Positions 38,020 through 47,309 of a DNA stretch of 64,000 nucleotides are shown one piece after another. This DNA comes from Cellulomonas sp. ACRRI (GTDB lineage Bacteria; Actinomycetota; Actinomycetes; Actinomycetales; Cellulomonadaceae): positions 56,923-120,922 of the forward strand of contig NZ_JAKRMS010000002.1 in the NCBI RefSeq assembly GCF_022346185.1. Reading direction: 5' to 3'. Under the pieces are notes generated by a model, which was given only the letters and a program-made list of their open reading frames with translations, had not been told where the DNA came from and made no database searches. Positions within the stretch are counted from its first letter, which is position 1. Every line of letters starts with the position of its first letter. Position numbers and translations under genes: made by a program.

Positions 38020-38943
38020 ATGAGAGCTGTCGTGTACGAGGAGTTCGGCGGGGCCGACGTGCTCCGGGTCGAGGACCGGCCGGAGCCGCACATCGGTGCG
38101 GACGCCGTGGTCGTCAAGGTCGCCGCCGCGTCCCTGAACCCGGTCGACTACAAGATCCGCGAGGGGTACCTGCGCGGCCTGATGGACGTGCACTTCCCCG
38201 CGATCCCGGCGTGGGACGTGTCCGGGACCGTCGTGAAGGCCGGGCTGGACACCCCCGAGCTGCAGGTCGGCGACGAGGTGCTGGCGTACGCCCGCAAGGA
38301 CGTGGTGCAGGACGGCACCCTCGCCGAGTACGTCGCCGTGCCGGTGCGGACCGCCGCGAAGAAGCCGGCCGGGCTGTCCTTCGAGCAGGCCGCGGCCCTG
38401 CCGCTCGCCGGGCTGACCGCGCTGCAGAGCATCCGCCGCGCGGGGCTGACCGAGGGCCAGACGGTCCTCGTGCACGCCGCGGCCGGCGGCGTGGGCTCGA
38501 TCGCGGTGCAGCTGGCCGTGCACGCCGGCGCGCGCGTCGTCGGCACCGCGTCGCCGGGGAACCACGACTACCTGCGCTCGCTCGGCGCCGAGCCGGTCGC
38601 GTACGGCGACGGGCTGGTCGAGGCCGCGCGGGCCGCGGCGCCGGACGGGTTCGACGTGGTGCTCGACTACGTCGGCGGCCAGGCGATCGAGACGGCCACC
38701 GCGCTGCTGCGTCCCGGTGGCACGATCGCGTCGATCACCGACGCCCGGGCGCGCGACGAGCTCGGCGGCCAGTACGTGTGGGTCCGGCCGGACAGCGCCG
38801 ACCTGGCACACCTCGCGGACCTCGCGGCCCGCGGGGTCGTCACGGTCGAGATCGCGGCGACCTACCCGCTCGAGCAGGCCGCCGAGGCGTACCGCGCCCT
38901 GGAGACGGGCCACACCCGCGGCAAGATCGTCGTCACCGTCTGA
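38020..38943 (+). CDS. NADP-dependent zinc-free alcohol dehydrogenase-like oxidoreductase
   Basis: A 307-residue MDR-family enzyme of the quinone oxidoreductase branch. GroES-like N-terminal half (VKVAAASLNPVDYKIREGYL), LPLAGLTALQSI, and Rossmann AAAGGVGSIAVQLAVHAGARVVGTAS. Zinc ligands of classical ADHs are missing. The reaction is probably NADPH-dependent reduction of a quinone or enone. It starts at ATG 38020 and stands alone. Confidence 0.91.
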   Translation: MRAVVYEEFGGADVLRVEDRPEPHIGADAVVVKVAAASLNPVDYKIREGYLRGLMDVHFPAIPAWDVSGTVVKAGLDTPELQVGDEVLAYARKDVVQDGTLAEYVAVPVRTAAKKPAGLSFEQAAALPLAGLTALQSIRRAGLTEGQTVLVHAAAGGVGSIAVQLAVHAGARVVGTASPGNHDYLRSLGAEPVAYGDGLVEAARAAAPDGFDVVLDYVGGQAIETATALLRPGGTIASITDARARDELGGQYVWVRPDSADLAHLADLAARGVVTVEIAATYPLEQAAEAYRALETGHTRGKIVVTV

Positions 38944-39021
38944 CCACGCGCCGGGCGCGGTGGCAGCGGCCGCCGCGCCCGGCACGGGTGACCGCAGGCG
39001 TGCGGCGACCGCGCCCGGCCG

Positions 39022-40728
39022 TCAGAGCGCCCGGGCGGCCAGGAGGTCGCGGGTGACCGGGTGGCCCGGGGCCCCGAAGACCTCCGGCACCGGACCCTGC
39101 TCGACCACGCGTCCGCCGCTCATCACGAGCACCCGGTCGCACACCCGGCGGATCACGCCGAGGTCGTGCGAGACCAGCACCATCGCCACCCCCGTGTCCC
39201 GGCGCAGCTCCACGAGCAGGTCGAGGACCGCCGCCTGCACCTGCACGTCGAGCGCCGACACCGGCTCGTCCAGCAGCAGCACCCGCGGCTCGGACGCCAG
39301 CGCCCGGGCGATGGCCACCCGCTGGCGCTGCCCCCCGGACAGGGTGCGCGGGCGCCGGTCGAGGACCTCGGCGGGCAGGTGCACCCGCGCGAGCAGGGCG
39401 GCCGCCGCGGCGTCCCGCCCGGCCCGGGCCGGCGGGTGCGGCCCGGTGGCCAGCGCGGCGCGCAGCACCGCCCGCACCGTCAGCCGCGGGTCGACGGTCC
39501 CCAGCGGGTCCTGCGGCACCAGCCGGACCCCCGGGCGCAGCGCGCGCCGGTCCCGCTCGGGCAGCGCCGACCACGGCCGGCCGTCGAGCAGCACCTCGCC
39601 GGCGTCCGGCGCGTCGGCGGCCAGCAGCAGCCGGGCCAGGGTCGTCTTCCCCGAGCCCGACTCCCCCACCAGCCCGACGGCCTCGCCGGCGCGCACCGCG
39701 ACGTCCACGCCGTCGACCGCCGTCACGGACCCGCCGCCGGGCAGCGGGAACGCCCGGCGCAGCCCGCGGCCCTCCAGCACCGGGCCGCCCGGCTCCGGCA
39801 CCGCGCCGGGACCGTCACCGAGCCGGGCCGCGGCGACGAGCTCGCGCGTGTAGTCGTGCCGGGGCCCGGCGAGCACAGCCGCCGTCGTCCCCTCCTCGAC
39901 CACGCGGCCGTCGCGCAGCACCACGACCCGGTCCGCGACCCGCGCCACGGCGCCGAGGTCGTGCGTGACCAGGACGACCGCGGTCCCGGCGTCCCGCAGG
40001 TCGCCGAGCAGGGCGAGCACCCGGGCCGCGACCGTGGCGTCCAGGGCCGTCGTCGGTTCATCGGCGACCAGCAGCGGCGGCCGCGCGACGACCGCCGACG
40101 CGATCAGGGCCCGCTGCCGCATCCCGCCGGACAGCTCGCCGGGGCGCTGCCGCGCGCGCACGGCGGGGTCGGGCAGCCCGGCCTCCTCCAGCGCCGCGAG
40201 CACCCGCTCGGCGCGCTCGACCCGGGACGCCCGGGCGGCGGTCGGCGCCGGGTCCCCACCCGATCGTCCCGCCGCCCCCCGATCGACCGGCCGGCGGTGC
40301 GCCGATCCGGTGGGGAACGGGAACCCGGGCCGCCGGCCGGCGCCCGGGCGGCGCACCGCGAGCGCCTCGCCGACCTCGGCGCCGACGGTGCGCAGCGGGT
40401 CCAGGGAGCCCAGGGCGTCCTGGAGCACCAGGCCGACGTCCCGGCCGCGGGCCGCGCGCCAGTCCCGCGCCGAGAACCGCAGGGCGTCCCGGCCGAGCAG
40501 CGCGAACCGGTCCGCGCGCACGTCGGCGCGCGCCCCCTCGCCCGCCAGGCCGACGAGCGTGCGCGCCAGCACCGACTTGCCCGCCCCGGAGCCGCCGACG
40601 ACCGCGACGCACTCGCCCGCGGCCACCCGCAGGTCGACGCCGTGCAGCACCTCCGCGCCGCGGGGGAAGGCGACCCGCAGGCCGGCGAGGTCGAGCACCG
40701 GGGCGCCGTCGGCGACCGGCGCCGTCAC
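39022..40728 (-). CDS. fused dipeptide ABC transporter ATPase (two domains)
   Basis: A 568-residue protein with two ATP-binding cassettes in one chain, like DppD-DppF fused. First half: GGSGAGKSV, LSGGMRQRALIAS, LLVADEPTTALD. Second half: GESGSGKTT, LSGGQRQRVAIARA, VLLLDEPVSALD. Both active sites look intact. About 30 residues between the first-half Q loop and the signature form a Pro/Arg-rich insert. The GTG overlaps the upstream permease stop by 4 nt. Confidence 0.94.
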   Translation of the reverse strand: MTAPVADGAPVLDLAGLRVAFPRGAEVLHGVDLRVAAGECVAVVGGSGAGKSVLARTLVGLAGEGARADVRADRFALLGRDALRFSARDWRAARGRDVGLVLQDALGSLDPLRTVGAEVGEALAVRRPGAGRRPGFPFPTGSAHRRPVDRGAAGRSGGDPAPTAARASRVERAERVLAALEEAGLPDPAVRARQRPGELSGGMRQRALIASAVVARPPLLVADEPTTALDATVAARVLALLGDLRDAGTAVVLVTHDLGAVARVADRVVVLRDGRVVEEGTTAAVLAGPRHDYTRELVAAARLGDGPGAVPEPGGPVLEGRGLRRAFPLPGGGSVTAVDGVDVAVRAGEAVGLVGESGSGKTTLARLLLAADAPDAGEVLLDGRPWSALPERDRRALRPGVRLVPQDPLGTVDPRLTVRAVLRAALATGPHPPARAGRDAAAAALLARVHLPAEVLDRRPRTLSGGQRQRVAIARALASEPRVLLLDEPVSALDVQVQAAVLDLLVELRRDTGVAMVLVSHDLGVIRRVCDRVLVMSGGRVVEQGPVPEVFGAPGHPVTRDLLAARAL

Positions 40729-41651
40729 GACGCCACCGCCCCGACCCGCCGGCCCAGCACCGTCAGGGCCGCCGCGGTCACGGTAATCGCCAGCCCCGGG
40801 AAGACCGTCAGCCACCACGCCGTGTCGATGTACACCCGCCCGGCGTTCAGCATCGCGCCCCACTCCGGCGAGGGCGGCAGGGTCCCCAGCCCGAGGAAGC
40901 TCAGCGCGCACACCCACACCACCGCCTGCCCGATCCCGAGGGTCGCGACCGACACCAGCGGCCACAGCGTGTTGGGCACCACGTGCCGGAACAGCACCCT
41001 CGGCGACCCGTGGCCCTCCAGCCGCGCCGCCTCCACGTACCCGCTGGTCGCCACGGACCGGACGCGGGCGCGCAGCATCCGGGCGTACCCGGGAGCGGTC
41101 GCCGCCCCGACGGCCAGCACCGACGCCTCCACGCCCGCGCCGAGGACCGCCACCAGCAGCAGCGCGAGCACCAGGGTCGGCAGGGCGAACAGCACCTCGA
41201 GCACCCGGCCGATCGCGGCGTCGAGCCAGCGCGGACCGAGCCCCGCCGCGAAGCCCAGCACGAGCCCCGCGCCCACGCCGATCGCCGTCGCCGCCGCGCC
41301 GATGCCGAGCGACGCGGCCGCCCCGTGCACCACCCGGGTGTAGACGTCGCGCCCGGACTCGTCGGTGCCGAACCAGTGCCCCGGCTCCGGCGGGGTGAAC
41401 GCCGCGCGCGCGTCGATCGCGTTCGGGTCGCCCGGGGCCAGCACGTCGGGCCGCAGCACCGCGACGGCCATCCACAGCACCGCGAGCGCCGCGAGGACAC
41501 CCGGCACGCCGAGTCCCCGGACCACCCGGCCGGCCCCCGCCGCGACGCGAGCGGCCGCGCGACCCGGGCGGCCCCGGCGCCCCGCACCCGCGCCGCCCGC
41601 GCCGCCCGCGCCCCCGCCGGCCGCGTCCCGGCGCTCCGCCACGGCCGTCAC
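40725..41651 (-). CDS. ABC transporter permease (DppC-like)
   Basis: A 308-residue permease with six membrane helices. The Gly/Arg/Ala-rich N-terminus is followed by the characteristic HWFGTDESGRDVYTRVVHGA entry motif of DppC/OppC. The EAA-like loop is YVEAARLEGHGSPRVLFRHVVPNTL. The GTG at 41651 overlaps the DppB stop by 4 nt. Confidence 0.92.
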   Translation of the reverse strand: MTAVAERRDAAGGGAGGAGGAGAGRRGRPGRAAARVAAGAGRVVRGLGVPGVLAALAVLWMAVAVLRPDVLAPGDPNAIDARAAFTPPEPGHWFGTDESGRDVYTRVVHGAAASLGIGAAATAIGVGAGLVLGFAAGLGPRWLDAAIGRVLEVLFALPTLVLALLLVAVLGAGVEASVLAVGAATAPGYARMLRARVRSVATSGYVEAARLEGHGSPRVLFRHVVPNTLWPLVSVATLGIGQAVVWVCALSFLGLGTLPPSPEWGAMLNAGRVYIDTAWWLTVFPGLAITVTAAALTVLGRRVGAVAS

Positions 41652-42700
41652 CCCAGCACCGCCGGTTCCCCCGCGCGGGCGGCCGGCGCCGCCCCGCCCA
41701 CGAGCGTCGGCACCTCGGCCGCCCCGCGCAGCCGCGGGTCCAGCAACCGCTCTGCGACGTCGACCAGCAGCATCACCACCACGTACGCCAGCGCCACGAC
41801 CACGACGGCCCCGACGACGACCGGCACGTCGCGCTGCATGGTCGCGTCGAGCAGCAGCCGCCCGAGCCCCGGCCGGCCGAACAGGGTCTCGACCACGACG
41901 GCGCCGCTGAGCAGCGACCCGAACGCCCAGCCCGACAGCGACACCGCGGGCAGCACGCCGTGCCGCAGCGTGTGCCGCCAGAGCACCCCGACCGGCGAGG
42001 CCCCGCGGGCCCGCGCGCTGGTCGCGAACGGCGCCGCGGCGGCCTCCTCCAGCGAGTCGCGCATCACCTGCCCGAGGAACCCGGCGACCGGGACCGCGAG
42101 CGTCACCGTCGGCAGCACCAGCCCCACCGGGTCGGTGCCGCTGCTGGTGGCCGGGAACCAGCCGAGCGTCGAGGAGAACACCACGATCAGCACCGCCCCG
42201 AGCCAGAAGTGCGGCAGCACGGCCGCGACGACCTCGGCACCGCGCAGCACCGCCGCGCAGGCCCGGCCGACCGGCCCCGTCGCCCGCACCGCCAGCGTCG
42301 CCACCGCGAGCGCCAGCACCCACGCGAGGACGAGCGCCAGCACCGCGAGCAGCATCGTCCCGGGCAGCTGCTCGGCGAGCAGGTCGGCCACCGGCACCCG
42401 GCGCGCGTACGAGTCGCCGAGGTCGAACGTCGCGACCCGCCACAGCTGCACGAGGTACTGCACGACGAGCGGCTGGTCGAGCCCGTACTGCGCCCGCGCC
42501 GCGGCCACCGCCTCCGGCCCGGCCTGCGACCCCGGTCCGCCGAGGATCGCCTCGGTGGGGTCGCCGCCCGCCGCGCGCAGCGCGAAGAACACGACGGTCG
42601 CGACCACCCAGGCCACGAGCGCCGCCGCGCCGACGCGCGCCAGCAGCCACCGCAGCCACGGGCGGCCGACCGCCCGGCCGGCAGCGGCGACGACGCGCAC
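41648..42700 (-). CDS. ABC transporter permease (DppB-like)
   Basis: A 350-residue permease with GDPTEAILGG and YGLDQPLVVQYLVQLWRVATFDLGDSYA, typical of DppB, and an EAA loop (FATSARARGASPVGVLWRHTLRHGVLP). GTG 42700 lies 5 nt after the substrate-binding protein stop; an alternative CTG is less likely. Its own stop overlaps the next gene. Confidence 0.9.
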   Translation of the reverse strand: MRVVAAAGRAVGRPWLRWLLARVGAAALVAWVVATVVFFALRAAGGDPTEAILGGPGSQAGPEAVAAARAQYGLDQPLVVQYLVQLWRVATFDLGDSYARRVPVADLLAEQLPGTMLLAVLALVLAWVLALAVATLAVRATGPVGRACAAVLRGAEVVAAVLPHFWLGAVLIVVFSSTLGWFPATSSGTDPVGLVLPTVTLAVPVAGFLGQVMRDSLEEAAAAPFATSARARGASPVGVLWRHTLRHGVLPAVSLSGWAFGSLLSGAVVVETLFGRPGLGRLLLDATMQRDVPVVVGAVVVVALAYVVVMLLVDVAERLLDPRLRGAAEVPTLVGGAAPAARAGEPAVLG

Positions 42701-42705
42701 GGCGG

Positions 42706-44358
42706 TCAGGACCCCAGGCGGGCGTCGAGGAACGTCGGCGTGGACACGGTGTCCAGCGTCCGCATCCCGGTGACGCCGCGGGTGAGGAAGTGGTTCTGCT
42801 GGTCGTAGAGCGGGAGGATGTAGTACCCCTCCAGCACGATCTGCTGCGCCTGCCGGTAGAGGTCCGCCCGCTCGGCGTCGTCGGCGGTCGCCGACGCGCG
42901 GTCGAGCAGGTCGTCCAGCGCGGGGTCCTTCACCTGGGCGTGGTTGGCGAAGTAGCCGCTCGGGGCCGGGACCGTGCCGTCGGAGTGGTAGAGGATCCGC
43001 AGGACGTCGGGGCCGACCTTCGTGTACGGGGCGGACACGGCCTCGTACTCGTTCGCGCCGAGCGCGGCGTACCAGGCGGACAGGTCGGACGGGGTCAGCA
43101 CGACCTCGAAGCCCACGGCCTTCGCGTTCGCCTGGATCTGCTCGAACAGCGACTGCTCCGCGGCCACCGACTGGTTGGTGCTCACCGGGAACCGCACGGT
43201 GAGGCGCTGCCCGTCCTTGGTGCGGTAGCCCTCGTCGTCGGTGCCGGTCCAGCCGGCCTCGTCCAGCAGCTCCTCGGCGCGGTCGGCGTCGGTGGTGAAC
43301 AGGTCCTCGTCGCCGTACGCGGTCGGCTCGACGCTCGACAGCGGCGAGTACGACCGGGTCGCGGTGCCGGCGAACAGCGTCTCGATGCCCGGGTCCGGGT
43401 CGGCCGCGCGCACGAAGGCCTCGCGCACCCGCACGTCGTCGAACGGCGGCTGCGCGCTGTTCAGCTCGATGCGGTTGGACGACCCGGGCCGCGGGGCGTC
43501 GACGTGCGTGATGTCGCCGCCGGCGTCGGCCTGCGCGATCGCGTCGGGCTGCGGGTTGTCGATCACCTGGACCTCGCCGGAGCGCAGCGCGGCGTACCGG
43601 GTGGCCGCGTCCGGGATAAACCGCCAGACGATCTCGTCCAGGTACGCCGGGCCGTCGTGCTCCGCCTGCGGGTCGAGCGGCACGTACTCGTCGTTGCGCA
43701 CCAGGGTCACCTGCTGCTGCGGCACCCACTCGTCCACGACGAACGGGCCGGTGCCGACGGGGGCCGCGCAGTTCTCGTCCGTGCCGCGCTCGATGCCGGC
43801 CGGCGACTCCATGGCCGTCCACTGCTGGCTCAGGGACTCCAGCAGCGCGGAGTCCGGCTCGGTCAGGTGGAACCGGGCGTGCGTCGCGTCCACGACCTCG
43901 ACGGACTCGACCTTCTGCACCGCGAGGTAGCCCGTCGACGAGCCCGTGTCCGGGTCCTGCAGGTGCTCGATGTTCGCCTTGACCGCCGCGGCGTCGAACG
44001 GGGTGCCGTCCGTGAACGTCACGTCGTCGACGAGGGTGAAGTCCCAGGTCAGCAGGTCGTCGCTGACGGTCCACTCGCTCGCGAGCCACGGCAGGATCGT
44101 GCCGTCCGCGTCCCGGCCGACGAGCGGCTCCAGGTACTGGGTGCTGATCAGCGCCTGCGGGTAGTTGCCGCCGACGTGCGGGTCGAGGCAGGTGGGCTCG
44201 GCGTCGCCGGTCGCGTAGACCAGCGTGCCGCCGTCGCGCGGGGACGCGGCGTCGTCGGCGTCGCCGCCGGAGCCGGTGCACGCCGCCAGGGCGAGGGCGG
44301 CGAGGGCGGCGAGCGCGGCGCCGGTGCGGGCGCGGGTCGGACGGAGGGCGTGGGGCAC
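42706..44358 (-). CDS. family 5 extracellular solute-binding lipoprotein
   Basis: A 550-residue DppA/OppA-type binding protein with lipobox ALAAC. Key segments are GGTLVYATGDAEPTCLDPH, LVDDVTFTDGTPFDAAAV, SNRIELNSAQPPFDDVRVREAFVRA and YFANHAQVKDPALDDLLDRA. Ligands of this family are peptides, nickel, sugars or opines; the specificity is not visible. The GTG at 44358 has AGGTGG upstream. Transcribed divergently from a TetR repressor; the operator overlaps its -10. Confidence 0.93.
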   Translation of the reverse strand: MPHALRPTRARTGAALAALAALALAACTGSGGDADDAASPRDGGTLVYATGDAEPTCLDPHVGGNYPQALISTQYLEPLVGRDADGTILPWLASEWTVSDDLLTWDFTLVDDVTFTDGTPFDAAAVKANIEHLQDPDTGSSTGYLAVQKVESVEVVDATHARFHLTEPDSALLESLSQQWTAMESPAGIERGTDENCAAPVGTGPFVVDEWVPQQQVTLVRNDEYVPLDPQAEHDGPAYLDEIVWRFIPDAATRYAALRSGEVQVIDNPQPDAIAQADAGGDITHVDAPRPGSSNRIELNSAQPPFDDVRVREAFVRAADPDPGIETLFAGTATRSYSPLSSVEPTAYGDEDLFTTDADRAEELLDEAGWTGTDDEGYRTKDGQRLTVRFPVSTNQSVAAEQSLFEQIQANAKAVGFEVVLTPSDLSAWYAALGANEYEAVSAPYTKVGPDVLRILYHSDGTVPAPSGYFANHAQVKDPALDDLLDRASATADDAERADLYRQAQQIVLEGYYILPLYDQQNHFLTRGVTGMRTLDTVSTPTFLDARLGS

Positions 44359-44407
44359 GGGTCCACCTCGGGCGTCGGGGTCCGGCCGCGGCTCGTCCGC
44401 CGACCGG

Positions 44408-44428
44408 TTGTTGCACTGCGTCCAACAA
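44408..44428. promoter_or_regulatory. TetR operator in the ABC promoter
   Basis: TTGTTG at 44408-44413 and CAACAA at 44423-44428 flank 9 bp; the inner AC/GT also pair. On the minus strand the -10 hexamer TATTGT overlaps one arm, so a bound repressor would block the ABC operon. Confidence 0.78.
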
Positions 44429-44501
44429 TAGGCGCAGGCGCGGCGCGCATCCCGCGCCCGCCGCTGTGATCCCGGTCCCACGCCCCGCCTAGCATGGGCG
44501 C

Positions 44502-45092
44502 GTGCCCGCCCCCGCCCCGCGCCGCTCCGGACGCCCGCACGCCTCGTCGCGGGCGATGCTGGAGGAGGCGGCGGGCGAGCTGTTCCTGGAGCGCGGGTAC
44601 GCGACCACGTCGATCGCCGACATCACACAGCGCGCGGGCGTCTCGCGGAGCACGTTCTTCAACTACTTCACGGCGAAGTCGGACCTGCTGTGGGCGGCCT
44701 TCGACGAGCGGGTCGAGGCGCTGCAGGCCGCCCTCGCGACCGCGCCGGCGGACGCGACCCCGGGTGCCGCGGTCGAGGTGGCCCTGCGCGACCTCGCCGC
44801 CCGGCTCCCGGCCGACCACGTCGCCCTCGCCTTCACCCAGGCCGACACGATGGGCCTGGGCGACGACCTCCGGCTGGCGGCCGCGCGCCGCACCGCGGAC
44901 CTCGGCGCCACCATCGCGGCGTACGCCGCGGGCCGCGGGGTCGACCCGCTGCACGCCCGGGTCGCGGGCGCCGCCTGGGCCGGGGCACTCGTCGCGGCGG
45001 TCGAGGCCTGGGCGCTCGCCGGGGCCGGGCGGACGCGGCTGCCGGACCTGCTCGACCACGCGCTCGCGCCGGTGCGGGGGGCGCTGCACTGA
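44502..45092 (+). CDS. TetR-family repressor
   Basis: A 196-residue TetR regulator. HTH: EEAAGELFLERGYATTSIADITQRAGVSRSTFFNYFTAKSDLLW. The ligand-binding domain is Ala-rich with no recognisable signature. GTG 44502 follows TAGCAT by 6 nt with no ribosome site, so it is likely leaderless. It faces the ABC operon across a single dyad, so it presumably represses that operon. Confidence 0.9.
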   Translation: MPAPAPRRSGRPHASSRAMLEEAAGELFLERGYATTSIADITQRAGVSRSTFFNYFTAKSDLLWAAFDERVEALQAALATAPADATPGAAVEVALRDLAARLPADHVALAFTQADTMGLGDDLRLAAARRTADLGATIAAYAAGRGVDPLHARVAGAAWAGALVAAVEAWALAGAGRTRLPDLLDHALAPVRGALH

Positions 45093-45200
45093 CCTGCCCG
45101 GGGGACGGTCCAGGGCGTTCGGGACATCTCCGGCGCACTCCGGACTCCCCCTGTGGATGACACCGGCGACCCGGGCCGCGCGGCGCCTAGCGTCCCACGC

Positions 45201-45269
45201 ATGACCAGCCACCCCGCCCCCGGGCGCTCCCACCGACGCCCCGACGAGGGGGTGGCGGAACCGCGATGA
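45201..45269 (+). CDS. 22-codon leader ORF coupled to the toxin-like gene
   Basis: ATG 45201 opens MTSHPAPGRSHRRPDEGVAEPR and its TGA overlaps the next ATG by 4 nt (CGATGA). TAGCGT lies 7 nt before this ATG, so a leaderless mRNA would begin here. It may serve to bring ribosomes to the next gene. Confidence 0.5.
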   Translation: MTSHPAPGRSHRRPDEGVAEPR

Positions 45270-45523
45270 ACAAGATAACTTGGTTGCACGGCGACGTGCC
45301 GCTGATCCTCGGCAGCGCACACCGCCACCGGGTACCCGAGGAGGACGTCCGTCACGCCCTCGACCACTCGGTCGCCAGCCTCGACGTGGGCGAGGGCATG
45401 ACCATGGTGATCGGCGCCGACCGCACCGGCGCGCTGATCGAGGTCGGCGTCGTGGCGATGTACGGCGGCTGGTGCGTGGTCCACGCCATGCGTCCCGCGC
45501 GCCCGAAGTTCCTGAGGAGATGA
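45266..45523 (+). CDS. toxin-like small protein of a two-gene pair
   Basis: An 85-residue protein: HRHRVPEEDVRHALDHSVASLDVGEGMTMVIGADRTGALIEVGVV and then HAMRPARPKFLRR. The RVPEEDVRHAL and HAMRPARPKFL motifs recur in actinobacterial two-gene cassettes with BrnT-like or DUF4258-like folds. Its first codons (ATGAACAAGATAACTTGG) are unusually AT-rich. Its stop overlaps the next gene by ATGA. Toxin function is inference. Confidence 0.68.
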   Translation: MNKITWLHGDVPLILGSAHRHRVPEEDVRHALDHSVASLDVGEGMTMVIGADRTGALIEVGVVAMYGGWCVVHAMRPARPKFLRR

Positions 45524-45801
45524 CCACCGTGCCCCGATCGCTCGACGAGATCATCGCGAGCGCCGACGCGCTCGCCGACCGGTTCGAGGCCTACGAGCCG
45601 GCCGACGCGGACCGGGACTCCGTCGACCCGACGACGGCCCTCTGGCTGGCGGCGTCCCGGCGTGCCGCCGCCGAGCGGGACCTGGCGGCGGCGGTGGTGG
45701 AGGCCCGGCGCGCGGGCGTCCCGTGGAAGGTGGTGGGCGAGCTGGTCGGCACGTCCGGCGAGGCCGCGAGGCAGCGGTACGGGCGGCACGCGGCGCGCTG
45801 A
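45520..45801 (+). CDS. antitoxin-like partner protein
   Basis: A 93-residue protein, acidic N-terminal half (RFEAYEPADADRDSVDPTTALW) and a C-terminal HTH-like end (WKVVGELVGTSGEAARQRYG). The GTSGEAARQRYG motif is widespread in actinobacterial small proteins paired with the preceding type. It would bind DNA or the partner. Confidence 0.68.
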   Translation: MTTVPRSLDEIIASADALADRFEAYEPADADRDSVDPTTALWLAASRRAAAERDLAAAVVEARRAGVPWKVVGELVGTSGEAARQRYGRHAAR

Positions 45802-45888
45802 CGGCATCACCGGCCGTTCACCTGCCCGCCGGGTGCCGCAGCCCGCGCGTGTGGCCCCGCCTCACCCGGTGTTCCTAGGATCGACCCC

Positions 45889-47268
45889 ATGAGCGACACC
45901 GGACTGCGGCAGGCCCAGGACAAGATGGCGGCGGCCGGGGTGGCCCCGACCGCGATCGACGTCTTCACCCACTACTACCGGGAGCTCGAGGCGGGGGCCA
46001 CCGGCCTCATCCCCGAGGGCACCATCGACCCCCTGCTCGACCCGCCGCAGCTCGCGGACGTCGACATCGACCCCGAGGCGGCGCGCGAGGCGTTCGCGAA
46101 GACCGCGATCATCAAGCTCAACGGGGGCCTCGGCACCTCGATGGGCATGGACAAGGCCAAGTCCCTGCTCCCGGTGCGCGACGGGAAGTCGTTCCTCGAC
46201 CTCATCGTCGAGCAGGTGCAGCACGCCCGGTCCGCGACCGGCGCCCGGCTCCCGCTCATCCTCATGAACTCGTTCCGCACCCAGGACGACTCGCTCGCCG
46301 CGCTGGCGAAGCACGAGGGCCTGGCCGTCGACGGCCTGCCGCTCGACTTCCTGCAGAACCAGGAGCCGAAGCTCCGGACGGACGACCTCACCCCGGTGAC
46401 CTGGGAGGCCGACCCGACGCTCGAGTGGTGCCCGCCCGGCCACGGCGACCTGTACACGGCGCTGCTGGCCTCCGGCGTGCTGCGGCAGCTGCTCGACGCG
46501 GGCTTCCGGTACGCCTCGGTGTCGAACTCCGACAACCTGGGCGCGGCGCCGGACCCGACCATCGCCGGCTGGTTCGCCGCCTCGGGCGCGCCGTACGCCG
46601 CCGAGCTGTGCCGCCGCACCGCGGCCGACCGCAAGGGCGGCCACCTGGCCGTCCGGAAGTCCGACGGCCGGCTGATCCTGCGCGACACCGCGCAGACGCC
46701 CGCGGACGAGATGGACTACTTCACCGACGAGCACCGGCACCCGTACTTCCACACGAACAACCTGTGGTTCGACCTGGAGCAGATCGCCGCGGCGCTGGAG
46801 GCCCGCGGCGCGGTGCTCGGCCTGCCGCTGATCCGCAACGTCAAGACCGTCGACCCGACCGACTCCTCCTCCCCGGAGGTGTTCCAGATCGAGACGGCGA
46901 TGGGCGCGGCGATCGAGGTGTTCGAGGGCGCGACGGCGATCGCCGTGGGCCGCGAGCGGTTCCTGCCGGTCAAGACGACGAACGACCTGCTGCTCATCCG
47001 GTCCGACGCGTACGACCTCGGCGAGGACTCGACGCTGCGGCTCGCGGTCGGGAAGGCCCCGCTGGTCGACCTCGACCCCGCGGTCTACAAGACCGTCGGG
47101 AAGTTCGAGGAGCGGTTCCCCGCCGCCCCGTCCCTGCGCGGCGCGTCGTCGTTCACCGTCCACGGCGACTGGACCTTCGAGCCGGGTGTCGTCGCGACCG
47201 GGGACGCCCTGGTCGACGCCGACGGGGCGCCGGGCACCGTCGCCGCCGGGACGACGATCGGCGGCTGA
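45889..47268 (+). CDS. UTP-glucose-1-phosphate uridylyltransferase (UGP2-type)
   Basis: A 459-residue eukaryote-type UDP-glucose pyrophosphorylase (PF01704), not the short bacterial GalU. Signature LNGGLGTSMGMDKAKSLLPV (about 77-96), PPGHGDLY, SNSDNLGA, KGGHLAVRK and FHTNNLWF are present. It makes UDP-glucose from UTP and glucose-1-phosphate for glycogen, glycolipid and wall polymers. TAGGAT 7 nt before ATG suggests leaderless mRNA. The gene stands alone. Confidence 0.94.
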   Translation: MSDTGLRQAQDKMAAAGVAPTAIDVFTHYYRELEAGATGLIPEGTIDPLLDPPQLADVDIDPEAAREAFAKTAIIKLNGGLGTSMGMDKAKSLLPVRDGKSFLDLIVEQVQHARSATGARLPLILMNSFRTQDDSLAALAKHEGLAVDGLPLDFLQNQEPKLRTDDLTPVTWEADPTLEWCPPGHGDLYTALLASGVLRQLLDAGFRYASVSNSDNLGAAPDPTIAGWFAASGAPYAAELCRRTAADRKGGHLAVRKSDGRLILRDTAQTPADEMDYFTDEHRHPYFHTNNLWFDLEQIAAALEARGAVLGLPLIRNVKTVDPTDSSSPEVFQIETAMGAAIEVFEGATAIAVGRERFLPVKTTNDLLLIRSDAYDLGEDSTLRLAVGKAPLVDLDPAVYKTVGKFEERFPAAPSLRGASSFTVHGDWTFEPGVVATGDALVDADGAPGTVAAGTTIGG

Positions 47269-47286
47269 CGCCCGCACCGGTCCGGT

Positions 47287-47309
47287 GCCGGCGGGTCAGC
47301 CCCGCCGGC
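47287..47309. terminator. bidirectional terminator between UGP and Ig-repeat genes
   Basis: GCCGGCGGG (47287-47295) and CCCGCCGGC (47301-47309) make a 9-bp perfect stem with loop TCAGC, at the convergent 3' ends. Another smaller stem GCACCG/CGGTGC lies at 47275-47290. Confidence 0.7.
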
